A stretch of DNA of 64,000 bases from Candidatus Jettenia sp. (GCA_021650895.1 CP091278.1:2695659-2759658); one strand, 5' to 3'; positions 1 through 9,244 are shown, counted from the stretch's first letter. The notes: generated from the letters alone by a model not told the origin. A program made the numbers and translations.

Positions 1-1008
1 TCTATTCCACAAATCGGAGGTATGTACCATGGAGATCGGGCACGTAAAGAGGTTTTGGTCGAATATGGCTTCCGTCTACCCTCTGCATTGGATAATCGGC
101 CTTTAAGATTTGACGAATGGGAATCGAAGATCCATCAAGTTTTATTTGTCTCAGCAACGCCGGGTTCCTATGAGTTGAAAAAATGTCATGGTACCGTAGT
201 TGAACAAATTATTCGTCCCACAGGACTTGTTGATCCAATAATCTCTGTGAAACCTGCAAAGACGCAGATAGAGGACTTGCTGAGGCAAATCAGGAACAGG
301 GCACAGAAAAAGGAACGGGTACTGGTAACCACATTAACGAAGCGGCTCGCAGAGGATCTTAGTGAATATATTAAAGAAGAGGGTTTGAAAGGTATGTATC
401 TTCATTCTGAGCTAAATGCTATAGAAAGGGTAACGATTTTAAGGGATTTAAGGTTGGGGAAATTTGATGTATTGGTGGGTGTCAATCTACTCAGAGAAGG
501 TTTAGACTTGCCGGAAGTTTCTTTCGTAGCAATTTTGGATGCAGATAAGGAGGGCTTTCTCCGTTCAGAGACCTCGCTAATACAGACTATTGGCCGAACT
601 GCAAGAAATGTAAATGCTGAGGTGATATTGTATGCAGATGAGATAACAAATTCGATGAAACGAGCAATGGATGAAACCAACCGCCGTCGTACCCTGCAAA
701 TTGCATACAACAAAAGGCACAATATCACGCCAGCTACCATACAAAAAGAGATCAAGAAGGGCATTGAAGATGAGGTTGCATCGCATAAGATCGTTTATGA
801 GACTGTTGCTGAAAGTGAAGAAGAATACATTACCCAGGAGTTTGTGAATGAATTGGAAGAAGAAATGCTTAAGGCCGCAGAGACATTGCAGTTCGAGCGG
901 GCAGCTGAGCTAAGGGATAAAATACAACAGATACGATCAAAGTGCAGCGTGGGCAGTTTATCATCAAAACCGAAACAGGCCACCAAAAAAGTTGCATCGA
1001 AAAGTTAA
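1..1008 (+). CDS. uvrB: UvrABC excinuclease subunit B, C-terminal half (5' end outside window)
   Basis: The reading frame is already open at base 1, so this is the 3' part of a longer gene. UvrB is the DNA-helicase-like damage-verification subunit of nucleotide excision repair and works with UvrA and UvrC. Visible signatures are PQIGGMY and [18 protein letters not shown] just inside the window, helicase motif V/VI stretches ([26 protein letters not shown]), and a C-terminal UVR domain ([23 protein letters not shown]) that contacts UvrC. The remaining 336 residues match the C-terminal half of the usual ~670-residue protein. The tail after the UVR domain is a short Lys/Ser-rich extension. The next gene is convergent, 70 bases away. 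Confidence 0.97.
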   Translation, partial: SIPQIGGMYHGDRARKEVLVEYGFRLPSALDNRPLRFDEWESKIHQVLFVSATPGSYELKKCHGTVVEQIIRPTGLVDPIISVKPAKTQIEDLLRQIRNRAQKKERVLVTTLTKRLAEDLSEYIKEEGLKGMYLHSELNAIERVTILRDLRLGKFDVLVGVNLLREGLDLPEVSFVAILDADKEGFLRSETSLIQTIGRTARNVNAEVILYADEITNSMKRAMDETNRRRTLQIAYNKRHNITPATIQKEIKKGIEDEVASHKIVYETVAESEEEYITQEFVNELEEEMLKAAETLQFERAAELRDKIQQIRSKCSVGSLSSKPKQATKKVASKS

Positions 1009-1078
1009 AAAGAGGGGAATTTTAAGGAATATAAGGAATAAAAGAATTCAAAATTTTATAGGTGAACGAACCAGTTTG

Positions 1079-1582
1079 CTAAAACACCTTCCAGATAAAT
1101 ATAATAATCATAGCCAGTCCAATTATTATTTTTACTATTGATCCTCCCAAAAAGCCTGCAAAATTACCTAAGCCAGACTTCAATGCTCCCTTGTAACTCT
1201 TTCCGCCAATAACCTCAAAGACAACAGTGCCTGCAACAGGTCCTAATATCAATCCTATAGGGCCGCCCATATAAAACCCAACTCCGGTGCCTATTATTGA
1301 GCCTATGATTCCCCATTTTGTAGCGCCAAACCTCTTTGCTCCATATACATTCCCAAGATTTTCAAGTACAATAGAAAAAATGGTAAGGAGCGCAAATATC
1401 AGCAATATCATCCACGTAATTTTTTCAAAATGTGTGAATAGAGCATAGAGAAATGCTCCAATCCAAATAAGCGGGATGCTCGGTATTATGGGTACTATAA
1501 TTCCGGCCATACCGACCACCATTATTATGAGCGAAATTACAAATAAGATAATTTCCCAAATTCCCATATTTTGCCCATCCAT
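1079..1582 (-). CDS. DUF456 family membrane protein
   Basis: A small, very hydrophobic protein with about five to six membrane segments and the glycine-rich repeats typical of DUF456 proteins (IGSIIGTGVGFYMGGPIGLILGP, then GALKSGLGNFAGFLGG). No enzymatic motif is visible and the family has no firm function. The frame opens further upstream from a TTG at 1627, giving 182 residues, but the ATG at 1582 (MDGQNMG) or the ATG at 1567 (MGIWEIIL) is more natural; neither has a strong Shine-Dalgarno sequence. It stands alone between uvrB (convergent) and the divergent sensor fusion. Confidence 0.8.
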   Translation of the reverse strand: MDGQNMGIWEIILFVISLIIMVVGMAGIIVPIIPSIPLIWIGAFLYALFTHFEKITWMILLIFALLTIFSIVLENLGNVYGAKRFGATKWGIIGSIIGTGVGFYMGGPIGLILGPVAGTVVFEVIGGKSYKGALKSGLGNFAGFLGGSIVKIIIGLAMIIIFIWKVF

Positions 1583-1704
1583 GATAAATACCCAATACAA
1601 GAAATTATTTTTGAAAAAAAGTAACAATACGATAATATATCATTGTAGCTTATGTCCAATAAAATCGCCTGGATAAAGTTAAATATTTGTAAGGTGGAAT
1701 ACTT

Positions 1705-3891
1705 ATGATATGGTTTTTAATAGGAGTGATTGCTGCAATCTGCTCATCAATAGGATTTATACCACAAATCATTCAGGGTATAAAAACTAAATCATTGTCT
1801 GATGTTTCGCCAGCCATGATGACCATTGTAGTAGTAGCAAGCAGTTTGTGGTTAGCCTATGGAATCCACATAAAAAATTCTACCATTATATTTTCAAATG
1901 TATCTACGCTCTCATTTGCTGTAATAACCCTTTTATTGCGTTTTTTATTTAAACCTGAGTTTGCTCAATTAAAGAGAAAATTACTATCAATTTCAATTAA
2001 AAACCGGCTTATTCTATTGCTCATCACTTTTACGCTGTTGCCATTCGTTTTACTGAGGATTTTAGCGTATCCAAGAATACAGGCTGATGTTCAGGATGTG
2101 TTGATACGGAATCTCGAGGGTATTGTCCATAAACAGGCTGAATTGGTAACGAACTGGATATATGAGAGGGTAAAGAATGCGCGTGTAATTGCAGACAATC
2201 CCCTCATAGCAAAGGGTACGGAGATTACTAAAGAGGATAAGGATTATCCTGATATTGTTCAATATCTTGAAGAAATTAAGAATGAATATGGGTATAAAGG
2301 GATAATGATGAGTAATAATAAGGGATTAGTAACTGTTGCTACCTCAGGAGAGAGTGTTGGAAGGGATATCCTGCAAACTGATTATTTTCATGGAGCAATG
2401 CAAGGAGATTCATTTGTATCAAGTATTGTTCCATCAGAGATCCCCCTTATCAATGAATACGCAGAAGAAGAACTGGGTATCCCTACGATGTTTGTTTCAA
2501 CACCATTGAAAGATAAAGGGGGGAATATCACTGGCGTTGTTGCATTGAGGATCGATGTATCCAGGCTGAACGATGTAATGTTAAGCCTTAATCTAGGGAA
2601 GACAGGGAAAACGTATCTTGTCAACAAAGATGGATACATGGTTACTGAATCAAGGTTTGCAGGATATCTCAGAGATATGGGATTAATAAAAAAGAGATGT
2701 GCGCTAGAATTGAAGGTGATTGATCGGGAAACGGGTAAAGTAACTCAAGGTGTTCAACAGTGCATTTCAGGCAATAACGGCTTTGATGCACAGGGCTATA
2801 AGGATTATAGCGATGTAACCGTGTTAAGTGCATGGCGCTGGTTGCCTAAGTTTCATTGGGGTATTATAGCAGAAATCGACAAAGATGAAGGATACGGAGT
2901 CGCTTATAACCTGAATTATATTGTATGGGGTGTGCTCTTAACTCTTGCATTTCCCTTTGTTATGGTAGCATACCTTGTGGGGAGGAAGCTTTCAATACCT
3001 ATTCTTACTTTAACCGAAGTAATCAAGAAGATGGCATCAGGAGATTTAGCACAACGGGTAGACATCCAGAGAGAAGATGAACTGGGTGAATTGGCAAGTT
3101 CATTTAATGTTATGGCAAAATCCCTTGATGAGAAGACAAAAGAGATCATCATTTCTGAGAAGAGATACCGGGAGATCTTTAACTCGATTAAAGAAGGGGT
3201 GTATCAGTCAGAGCCAGGAGCGGAAGGAGTCTTTACGTTTATCAACAAGGCAGGGGCAGAGATCTTGGGATACAGCACGCCGGAAGAGGTAATCGGAATG
3301 AAGGTAAAAAATATCTATGTAGATACGGCAGACCGGAATCGGTTGTGTGGGAAACTGGAGAAGGATGGGGTCTGGAGAGAGTTTGTATCGCTGTGTAAGA
3401 GGAAAAGCGGTGAGAGTTTCTATGCAGAGCGTACGAGCAGTATGCTGAGGGATGAGAAAGGCAATCCGGCAGCTATTTATGGAGTATTCCGGGATATTTC
3501 CGAGAGGAAGAAGGTAGAGATGGAGGTCATAGAGTCAGAGAAGAGATACCGGTTATTATTTGATTCACTGAAGGAAGGGGTATATCAATCCGAGCCGGAG
3601 GTGGATGGGGTATTTACCTGGATTAATCAGGCAGGGGCAGAGATGCTTGGCTATAAATCTCCAGAAGAAGTGATTGGACTTAAGGTAAAGGATGTTTATG
3701 TAAATCCGGATGACCGGAAAGAATTAATTGATACCCTGGAAAAGGATGGTATATGGAGAAGTTTTATCTCATATTGCAGGAGGAAAAATGGTGAACGGTT
3801 TATTTCCGAAAGCACTTGTAATCTGGTACGTGATGAGGATGGTAAGCCGGCAAGAATTGATGGTATACTTAGAGATATAACGGAAAGATAA
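1705..3891 (+). CDS. SemiSWEET - dCache - HAMP - PAS - PAS fusion protein, no output domain
   Basis: Residues 1-83 form a complete SemiSWEET/PQ-loop unit of three membrane helices (GFIPQIIQG with the PQ motif; KTKSLSDVSP). SemiSWEETs are small sugar or small-molecule carriers that act as dimers. It is fused to a chemoreceptor-like sensor: a fourth helix (about 101-121), an extracytoplasmic double-Cache ligand-binding domain (about 125-395), a fifth helix (about 403-425), HAMP (about 426-478) and two PAS domains (about 486-602 and 611-728). The PAS domains are close copies of each other (EKRYR, KEGVYQSEP, GVFT.IN.AGAE.LGY). The protein stops at RDITER, exactly where such proteins normally continue into a kinase, GGDEF or other output. 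Start ATG has an AAGGTGG ribosome site. The output partner is unknown; the fused architecture is unusual. Confidence 0.85.
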   Translation: MIWFLIGVIAAICSSIGFIPQIIQGIKTKSLSDVSPAMMTIVVVASSLWLAYGIHIKNSTIIFSNVSTLSFAVITLLLRFLFKPEFAQLKRKLLSISIKNRLILLLITFTLLPFVLLRILAYPRIQADVQDVLIRNLEGIVHKQAELVTNWIYERVKNARVIADNPLIAKGTEITKEDKDYPDIVQYLEEIKNEYGYKGIMMSNNKGLVTVATSGESVGRDILQTDYFHGAMQGDSFVSSIVPSEIPLINEYAEEELGIPTMFVSTPLKDKGGNITGVVALRIDVSRLNDVMLSLNLGKTGKTYLVNKDGYMVTESRFAGYLRDMGLIKKRCALELKVIDRETGKVTQGVQQCISGNNGFDAQGYKDYSDVTVLSAWRWLPKFHWGIIAEIDKDEGYGVAYNLNYIVWGVLLTLAFPFVMVAYLVGRKLSIPILTLTEVIKKMASGDLAQRVDIQREDELGELASSFNVMAKSLDEKTKEIIISEKRYREIFNSIKEGVYQSEPGAEGVFTFINKAGAEILGYSTPEEVIGMKVKNIYVDTADRNRLCGKLEKDGVWREFVSLCKRKSGESFYAERTSSMLRDEKGNPAAIYGVFRDISERKKVEMEVIESEKRYRLLFDSLKEGVYQSEPEVDGVFTWINQAGAEMLGYKSPEEVIGLKVKDVYVNPDDRKELIDTLEKDGIWRSFISYCRRKNGERFISESTCNLVRDEDGKPARIDGILRDITER

Positions 3892-3912
3892 ATAATATTT
3901 GAGGAAAAGATT

Positions 3913-4197
3913 ATGTTATGGTCTATAATGGGGACGATTGCTGCAATTTGTACAACGGTAGGGTTTATACCGCAAATTATTCGTGGCTTAAAAACGAAGT
4001 CATTATCTGATGTTTCGCCGATGATGATGACTCTTTTATTTGTAGGATGCAGTCTGTGGATGGTTTATGGGATTCATTTAAAAAATCTTATTATTGCACT
4101 TGCGAATGGGTTTACCCTTTCATTTGTTACTACCATTATTTTATTACGTATTTTATTTAAAAAAACAACGCAGGATCTTGGTACTGAAAAGACCTGA
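3913..4197 (+). CDS. SemiSWEET transporter, stand-alone paralogue of the preceding N-terminus
   Basis: This 94-residue protein has three membrane helices and the PQ-loop sequence GFIPQIIRGLKTKSLSDVSP. It matches the first 83 residues of the upstream fusion at about 50 positions by eye, so the two arose by duplication. It begins 21 bases after the upstream stop with a GAGGAAAAG ribosome site, so it is probably cotranscribed. SemiSWEETs function as dimers (known for the family); a heterodimer of the free subunit with the fused domain is a plausible inference. Confidence 0.85.
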   Translation: MLWSIMGTIAAICTTVGFIPQIIRGLKTKSLSDVSPMMMTLLFVGCSLWMVYGIHLKNLIIALANGFTLSFVTTIILLRILFKKTTQDLGTEKT

Positions 4198-4362
4198 TTA
4201 TTCTTTCGGTGTCATTTTTATAAGATAGGAAAATAGAAAGTTTACAGAAAATAAGCTTTCTCAAATTGAGTTTGCAAAACGATACGATGTGAGATGTATT
4301 ATTTATTATTGCCTTATGATTTTACACGAGAGGAAGTATGCTAAAGATGTGTCAGGGTTAAT

Positions 4363-5193
4363 CTAAACAATCTGACTACTATTTCTCAGTGTGAATAAGG
4401 TAATTTCTGGTCGTGCACAGAATCTTATCGGTAGACAAGAAGTTCCAATGCCTCTATTTACATACATAATTGTCTTTCCTTCCCGAAACAATCCTGATGC
4501 ATAGCGGATACAAAATTTAGAAGATGTAACCAGAGACCCATAAAAAGGCAGATTGACCTGCCCGCCATGAGTATGGCCTGCTATGACAAAATCAATATCT
4601 GTATGCTGAATCATTTCCATGATGTCTGGATTATGGGACAATAAGATTTTTGGTTTATTATCCATGCCCTTCAGGGTAGCTTCTAAATTAACTTCCCCTT
4701 CCCATAAATCATCTATACCTGCAATAAAAATATAATCCTTTTTTCTATAGAGGGGGATATGTCTGTTGATTAATACATGGATACCTTCCTTACGGAATGC
4801 ATTGAAAGCGCTTCCTTTATTATCATGATTTCCTACTACGGCAAAAATACCTTCTTTTGCCTGTAATTCTGCCAATTCTTTTGCAACGGGCAGGAGAAAA
4901 TTATCGGAATTATGGATATAGTCGCCTGTCAAAACAATAATATCGGGAGATAATGCATTTACCTTCCGGACACATCTTCGGATAAATTCCCGGGGAACAT
5001 ATTTACCATGATGAATATCAGAGAGTTGAGCAATCGTCATTCCCTCAAATCGTTTTGGCAGGGCATTAATCTTTATGGTGATAGCATTTATTTCAACCCA
5101 GCGAGGTTCTAACAGGCAGCTATAACCACCAAGGGATGCAGCTACAACTATATGACCAAACGCGCTTTGCATGAAAGTACGTCGGGAAATCAT
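4363..5193 (-). CDS. Tat-exported calcineurin-like metallophosphoesterase (YkuE/YaeI type)
   Basis: Residues 3-25 are a twin-arginine signal (SRRTFMQ followed by a hydrophobic stretch), so the enzyme should act outside the cytoplasmic membrane. The dinuclear-metal phosphoesterase motifs are all present in order: D59-I-H61, GD at 90-91, GNHD at 121-124, HNPD, and GHTHGG near the C-terminus. This subgroup includes YkuE and YaeI, proposed to act on phospholipid or lipid-linked diphosphates; the real substrate cannot be read from the sequence. It is convergent with the SemiSWEET gene and monocistronic. Confidence 0.88.
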   Translation of the reverse strand: MISRRTFMQSAFGHIVVAASLGGYSCLLEPRWVEINAITIKINALPKRFEGMTIAQLSDIHHGKYVPREFIRRCVRKVNALSPDIIVLTGDYIHNSDNFLLPVAKELAELQAKEGIFAVVGNHDNKGSAFNAFRKEGIHVLINRHIPLYRKKDYIFIAGIDDLWEGEVNLEATLKGMDNKPKILLSHNPDIMEMIQHTDIDFVIAGHTHGGQVNLPFYGSLVTSSKFCIRYASGLFREGKTIMYVNRGIGTSCLPIRFCARPEITLFTLRNSSQIV

Positions 5194-5365
5194 TCTTCAT
5201 CCTCGTTGAATGGATTATATTTGAACATACGTATAGATTAAACTGTACGTTTTGAACTGGACTCCGGGATTTACATGCATACAGTGAAACAGAATCATGT
5301 GAAATGTTTTAACTCAACCGAAGATAATCGAAGACCTAATTGAATGTATAGGGATTTTAATATAT

Positions 5366-5413
5366 GTAAGGCGCTCCCTAGAGTTACCTGGCAAAGCTAA
5401 AGCTTCGCCCTAC
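5366..5413. repeat. Dispersed palindromic repeat, family A
   Basis: The stretch beginning GTAAGGCGCTCCC and ending GCTTCGCCCTAC matches the repeat at 44494-44542 across its length and shares its GGCAAGGCTAAAGCC core with 60836-60984. The rest of the 294-base gap from 5194 to 5487 shows no other recognisable element besides AT-rich DNA. Confidence 0.7.
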
Positions 5414-5487
5414 GTTACTTCTATCTTTTCATGAGTGCTACAGAAACAATCTAAATGTATTTTATCTGCCTTGTATCAAGAAAACCA

Positions 5488-5712
5488 TCATCTTTTAAGA
5501 TCACAGGGGGATGCGCAATCTGCACAAATTCCCTCTTCCCATTCTTCTCTAACAAATGGTATCCAATCTTCCGGGGAGTTTCGGCAGGACAAACATATTC
5601 CAAGATCACAAAGCCCTTCAACTGCGTTGTTTGCATCATTTATTGCAGCTCCACAGCATGCGCATTGCCATGTAATCATATCACTGCTTATATGGCCACC
5701 TACGTCACACAT
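5488..5712 (-). CDS. Small cysteine-rich (putative zinc-binding) protein
   Basis: A 74-residue protein with ten cysteines, including CACCG (17-21), CLSC (40-43) and CADCASPC (62-69), consistent with one or two treble-clef or rubredoxin-like metal sites. I do not recognise a named family. The gene is credible because an AAAAGGAG ribosome site lies six bases before its ATG and it is followed by coding neighbours on the same strand. Overlapping open frames on both strands lack such a site. Its function is unknown; a regulatory or metal-carrier role is only a guess. Confidence 0.65.
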   Translation of the reverse strand: MCDVGGHISSDMITWQCACCGAAINDANNAVEGLCDLGICLSCRNSPEDWIPFVREEWEEGICADCASPCDLKR

Positions 5713-5741
5713 TTTGTACTCCTTTTAATTTATGTTAAGCG

Positions 5742-6158
5742 TTAAGCTTTTTTTTGATACTCGTCTATGAAGTATTGTAATACATCAGTCTCTGTAATCA
5801 AACCAATTAATTTATTTCTATCTTTTACTACCGGCAGACACCCTACCTTTTTATCGATCATAATCTTTGCAGCTTCCTCGACTGTAGTATCTGGTGAAAC
5901 AGTAGTTACATTCTTTGTCATTACTTCTGAAACCTTGATAGAATCCAGAAATTCCTTATTCTCTCTCCAATTTGTAAGAATGGAAGTTAGCGAAGCACGG
6001 TAGAGGTCTCTCTGGGATAAGATGCCTACAATATCTTCTCCTTTCATAACAGGTAAATGTCTGATTCGCCCCAGATACATGATATCGTTGGCAAAACCAA
6101 GTTTTGCATCAGCATTCAATGTTACCAGTTGTGTTTTCATCATCTCTTTTACGAGCAT
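5742..6158 (-). CDS. Protein of two CBS domains
   Basis: The 138 residues form a tandem CBS pair (Bateman module): first CBS about 1-60 (VKEMMKTQLVTLNADAKL..IRHLPVM..VGILSQRDL), second about 75-135 (VSEVMTKNVTTVSPDTTVEEAAKIM..GCLPVV..LIGLITETD). Such modules bind adenine nucleotides and sense energy state. No enzymatic domain is attached, so it is a free regulatory subunit or sensor. It has a strong GGAGGAG ribosome site and its start overlaps the end of the upstream YkgJ-like gene by 50 bases in another frame, indicating translational coupling. Confidence 0.92.
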   Translation of the reverse strand: MLVKEMMKTQLVTLNADAKLGFANDIMYLGRIRHLPVMKGEDIVGILSQRDLYRASLTSILTNWRENKEFLDSIKVSEVMTKNVTTVSPDTTVEEAAKIMIDKKVGCLPVVKDRNKLIGLITETDVLQYFIDEYQKKA

Positions 6159-6918
6159 CTTTCTCCTCCATTTCTATGGCATCTTTAAGCCTTATTTCCC
6201 ATTCTGACCCATAATGATTTTGAAGATTTTTTTGTATCTTTGCTTCCCATCTATCATATGCTTGTCTTATTGTAGTGATTGGCTGATGTTTTTCTGATAT
6301 ATAGAGAACTTTATGTACTTGTTTTGGAAGAGGAATCAGGATATAGTCTCGTTCTTTTTTCCCTTCACATATGGTTACACAATGAGTATCTTGTGCTTTT
6401 ACTATTGTTTCTCTTGCGGTCATAGCGTCCTCATTGAGAAATATATTTTGCATTGCCTCTGCCCGGTCTTGAATTGCATAAAAGGCTTGCCACTCTCTCT
6501 TGTATACAAGTTTCTTGTATGTACGGGAAGCCGTATATTCGTTAAAGATACACGGGCCGCTAATCTTGTGATATACGGATTCTCCTGCCATGTCCGGATA
6601 TCCCATACATTGGCTAGGCCTGGATTTATAAATACTGCAGCGTAAGTCCATTTTTAGACTGGCATCCGGAGATGCCTTCGAGATCGTAAAATCCAGAAAT
6701 TTGCATGAGTCATATAATTCATTTTTATATCCTTTGCTCATTACTAATAATTTAACATATGGTGAACCCGTACCCTTTTTCCATAGTGATTTGAAAAAAC
6801 CGATATGTCCATTATTAGGTGGAATGACGCAGGTAAAGCAGCACATTCCATCTGAGCACTCGCTTTCCACAAAGGTCATAGTACAGGAATTTCCGTGTGT
6901 TGTGCAATTGTTATTCAT
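6109..6918 (-). CDS. YkgJ-family cysteine-cluster (Zn/Fe-S) protein
   Basis: The protein contains the YkgJ/UPF0153 cysteine pattern: CSDGMCCFTC near residue 30, then DSCKFLDF, then LRCSIYKSRPSQCMGYPD. These cysteines bind a metal cluster in the family; the precise cofactor is not settled. The C-terminal half (from about residue 140) is helical, charged and without known motifs. Translation could start at TTG 6942 (277 residues), but that codon lies 15 bases from any Shine-Dalgarno; the ATG at 6918 has AAGG five bases ahead and is preferred. It follows the carbonic anhydrase gene immediately and overlaps the CBS gene. Confidence 0.75.
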   Translation of the reverse strand: MNNNCTTHGNSCTMTFVESECSDGMCCFTCVIPPNNGHIGFFKSLWKKGTGSPYVKLLVMSKGYKNELYDSCKFLDFTISKASPDASLKMDLRCSIYKSRPSQCMGYPDMAGESVYHKISGPCIFNEYTASRTYKKLVYKREWQAFYAIQDRAEAMQNIFLNEDAMTARETIVKAQDTHCVTICEGKKERDYILIPLPKQVHKVLYISEKHQPITTIRQAYDRWEAKIQKNLQNHYGSEWEIRLKDAIEMEEKDARKRDDENTTGNIEC

Positions 6919-6931
6919 ACAAGCCTTATAT

Positions 6932-7723
6932 TCAGGATTCAATGCGTGTTACTTTTTCCTCAATCAATTGACAAACGAGCTTGTATCCTTCACTTGATTC
7001 ATTATAGCTAGGTATCCTCTTAATGATTTTCCTGGCCACTTCCTGGAGTTCTCCCGTGTTAAAAACACCATTAATATTGGTAATCAGGATTCTTCCCAGT
7101 TCTTTTGAATAGGCGCCCACAAAATCATAAATCCCCCCAATAATAGTCAATTTGTTCTCTTTTACCCTATTACCATAATATTTTAATGCCTTTTCTACTT
7201 GATAATCTACATTTATTTGACTCAGATAAGCAAGCTCTTTCTTCTCATTCCTGATTTTTTCTAGTTGTGGTATTCCTCTTTCAATAGGGATTGTCAAGGG
7301 AAGCATTTCGCTTTTTACCTCATGACTAATTTTTGAATAATCTGTTTTTATGAGTTTATCAAAAGATTTTGCCAGATTAACAATTTCTTCGGATTGTGTT
7401 ATGCAGGCATGTGTGGCAAACTTTACGGCGCCACAATCCGTATGACCCAGGACAAGCATAACAGGGGTATTAAGGACAAGGATTGAATACTCTATAGATC
7501 CTCTATTGATGGCTACCTGATTGCCAGCATTTCGAATGATAAATACTTTATTGAAAATATCTATTCCCAGAATCTCACCCTGTACTCGGGAATCAGCACA
7601 GGTAAGCAAGGTAATATACGGATTTTGATGTGTTGCATATGCCAGAAATTTTGTCTCATCTGTCTTTTTAACAAAGGCCTCGTTATGGACTAACAAGTGC
7701 CGAAAAATATTTCCAACTTCCAT
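6932..7723 (-). CDS. Beta-class carbonic anhydrase
   Basis: This enzyme interconverts CO2 and bicarbonate. Zinc ligands C42, H94 and C97 are visible with the catalytic dyad D44/R46 (TCADSRVQGE; VLGHTDCGAV). At 263 residues it is longer than the 200-230 typical of bacterial beta enzymes; the additional length lies in a charged insertion after the second motif (about 103-150). No signal peptide is visible, so it is cytoplasmic. It has an AAGGAGG ribosome site and leads a group with the YkgJ-like and CBS genes. In an autotroph it would supply bicarbonate or CO2 for fixation; that role is inferred. Confidence 0.93.
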   Translation of the reverse strand: MEVGNIFRHLLVHNEAFVKKTDETKFLAYATHQNPYITLLTCADSRVQGEILGIDIFNKVFIIRNAGNQVAINRGSIEYSILVLNTPVMLVLGHTDCGAVKFATHACITQSEEIVNLAKSFDKLIKTDYSKISHEVKSEMLPLTIPIERGIPQLEKIRNEKKELAYLSQINVDYQVEKALKYYGNRVKENKLTIIGGIYDFVGAYSKELGRILITNINGVFNTGELQEVARKIIKRIPSYNESSEGYKLVCQLIEEKVTRIES

Positions 7724-7897
7724 ACATCCTCCTTAATAAATTTAAACTTTTTATATATAGTAAAGTTTCTCGTTTTAACCACATTATGATTCTACAAAAT
7801 AGAGAAAACTTTATCCCTTTAATAAGCGGTTTTTAAAATACCATATCTAAAGTTAAAAGGATGTAGAGTTGGATATATGTTTTGTTCTGGTTCTCTG

Positions 7898-9244
7898 TTA
7901 CGTTGTCTCGAAATATTTTTTATGTTCCCATTCTGTTACCTGTATTCTATATTCATCCCATTCAGCTATTTTTGAATGTATATAAATTTGGTACGTGTGT
8001 GTGCCCAAGGTTTGTTCCATCAATTTACTTTTTTTCAACTCTTCGATTGCTTCTCCTAAAGAGCCGGGTAAGGTAGCAATATTTCTGTACGCTAACTCAT
8101 CCTTATTAAATTCATATACATTTTCTTCTACAGGATTAGGGGGTGTCATACTTTTTCGAATCCCATCGAGTCCTGCTTCCAGCATAACTGCAAGGGTAAG
8201 GTAAGGGTTATTGCTGGGGTCTGGACACCTTAATTCTACTCTGGTCGCTTGCTCTCTTCCGGGAGAATATCTTGGAATCCGTATCAGGGCAGATCGATTT
8301 TTTTGTCCCCAGCAAATATATACAGGAGCTTCATATCCCGGCACCAATCTTTTATAAGAATTTACTGTTGGAGATAGAATAGCACTCATTGCCCTTACAT
8401 GCTGTAGCTGCCCTGCAACAAATTGCCTTGCTACCTTACTCAGTTTATATTCATCCTTTTCATCGAAAAAGATATTCTTTCGTGTATTGAGATCAAAGAA
8501 GCTTTGATGGCAATGCATTCCACTGCCACATACCCCAAAAATTGGTTTTGGCATGAAAGTAGCATATAAATCATGTTTATGCGCAATAGACTTTACCACC
8601 TGTTTAAAGGTTAATGCATTTTCCGCCGTCTTCAATGCTTCTGCATATTTAAAATCAATCTCATGCTGGCCAGGAGCTACCTCATGATGGCTCATTTCAA
8701 CGTTAAGGCCCATTTTCTCTAAAGTGAAAATAATATCTCTTCTCACATTCCCGGCAAGGTCTCTTGGTGAGAAGTCGAAATAACTTCCTACGTCGTGCGG
8801 AGTAGGCTCTACTTGTCCATTGCTTTTCGGTTTGAACAAGAAAAATTCTAACTCAGGTCCTACATTATATCCAAAGTTCATTGCCTCAGCATTTTTAATT
8901 GCTCTTTTTAGGATATATCGGGGGTCACCCTCAAAAGGGGATCCATCAGGCATGTATACATCGCAGAATAATCTGGCAGTTGCTTCTTCTGTTTCCCAGG
9001 GAAGCAATGCATAGGTATTTGTATCGGGTTTTAAAAACATATCGCTTTCGCAAATCCTTGTGAAACCATCAATTGAAGAGCCGTCAAACCAAATACCTTT
9101 CTCTAAGGATTCCGGGAATTTTTCTACCGGTATAATAACGGCTTTGATATTTCCATTGATGTCTGTGAACTGCAACTGGATAAATTTCACATTGTCTTCT
9201 TTTGCGCGATTGATTATTGCTAAATCTGCATGCTCGCTAGTCAT
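7898..9244 (-). CDS. glnA: Glutamine synthetase, type I
   Basis: GlnA makes glutamine from glutamate, ammonium and ATP and is the main ammonium entry point. The GS beta-grasp domain is at the N-terminus (WFDGSSIDGF about 52-61), then the catalytic domain with GPELEFFLF, APGQHEIDF, GSGMHCHQS, NSYKRLVPGYEAPVYICWG and RVELRCPDPSNNPYL. At 448 residues it matches the shorter GSI-alpha subtype. A tyrosine is present in NVYEFNKDEL but without the NLYxLP context of adenylylated enzymes, so control by adenylylation is doubtful. The start is supported by an AAAGGTGAG ribosome site. It is monocistronic; no sigma-54 promoter was recognised upstream. Confidence 0.97.
   Translation of the reverse strand: MTSEHADLAIINRAKEDNVKFIQLQFTDINGNIKAVIIPVEKFPESLEKGIWFDGSSIDGFTRICESDMFLKPDTNTYALLPWETEEATARLFCDVYMPDGSPFEGDPRYILKRAIKNAEAMNFGYNVGPELEFFLFKPKSNGQVEPTPHDVGSYFDFSPRDLAGNVRRDIIFTLEKMGLNVEMSHHEVAPGQHEIDFKYAEALKTAENALTFKQVVKSIAHKHDLYATFMPKPIFGVCGSGMHCHQSFFDLNTRKNIFFDEKDEYKLSKVARQFVAGQLQHVRAMSAILSPTVNSYKRLVPGYEAPVYICWGQKNRSALIRIPRYSPGREQATRVELRCPDPSNNPYLTLAVMLEAGLDGIRKSMTPPNPVEENVYEFNKDELAYRNIATLPGSLGEAIEELKKSKLMEQTLGTHTYQIYIHSKIAEWDEYRIQVTEWEHKKYFETT

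Noticed and set aside
402-986. Minus-strand open frames inside uvrB
   Set aside because: They lie antisense to a strongly conserved gene and encode no recognisable motif.
5435-5745. Plus-strand open frames and a second minus frame over the small Cys-rich gene
   Set aside because: They lack ribosome sites; only the 5712-5488 frame has AAAAGGAG at the right distance and a patterned cysteine arrangement.
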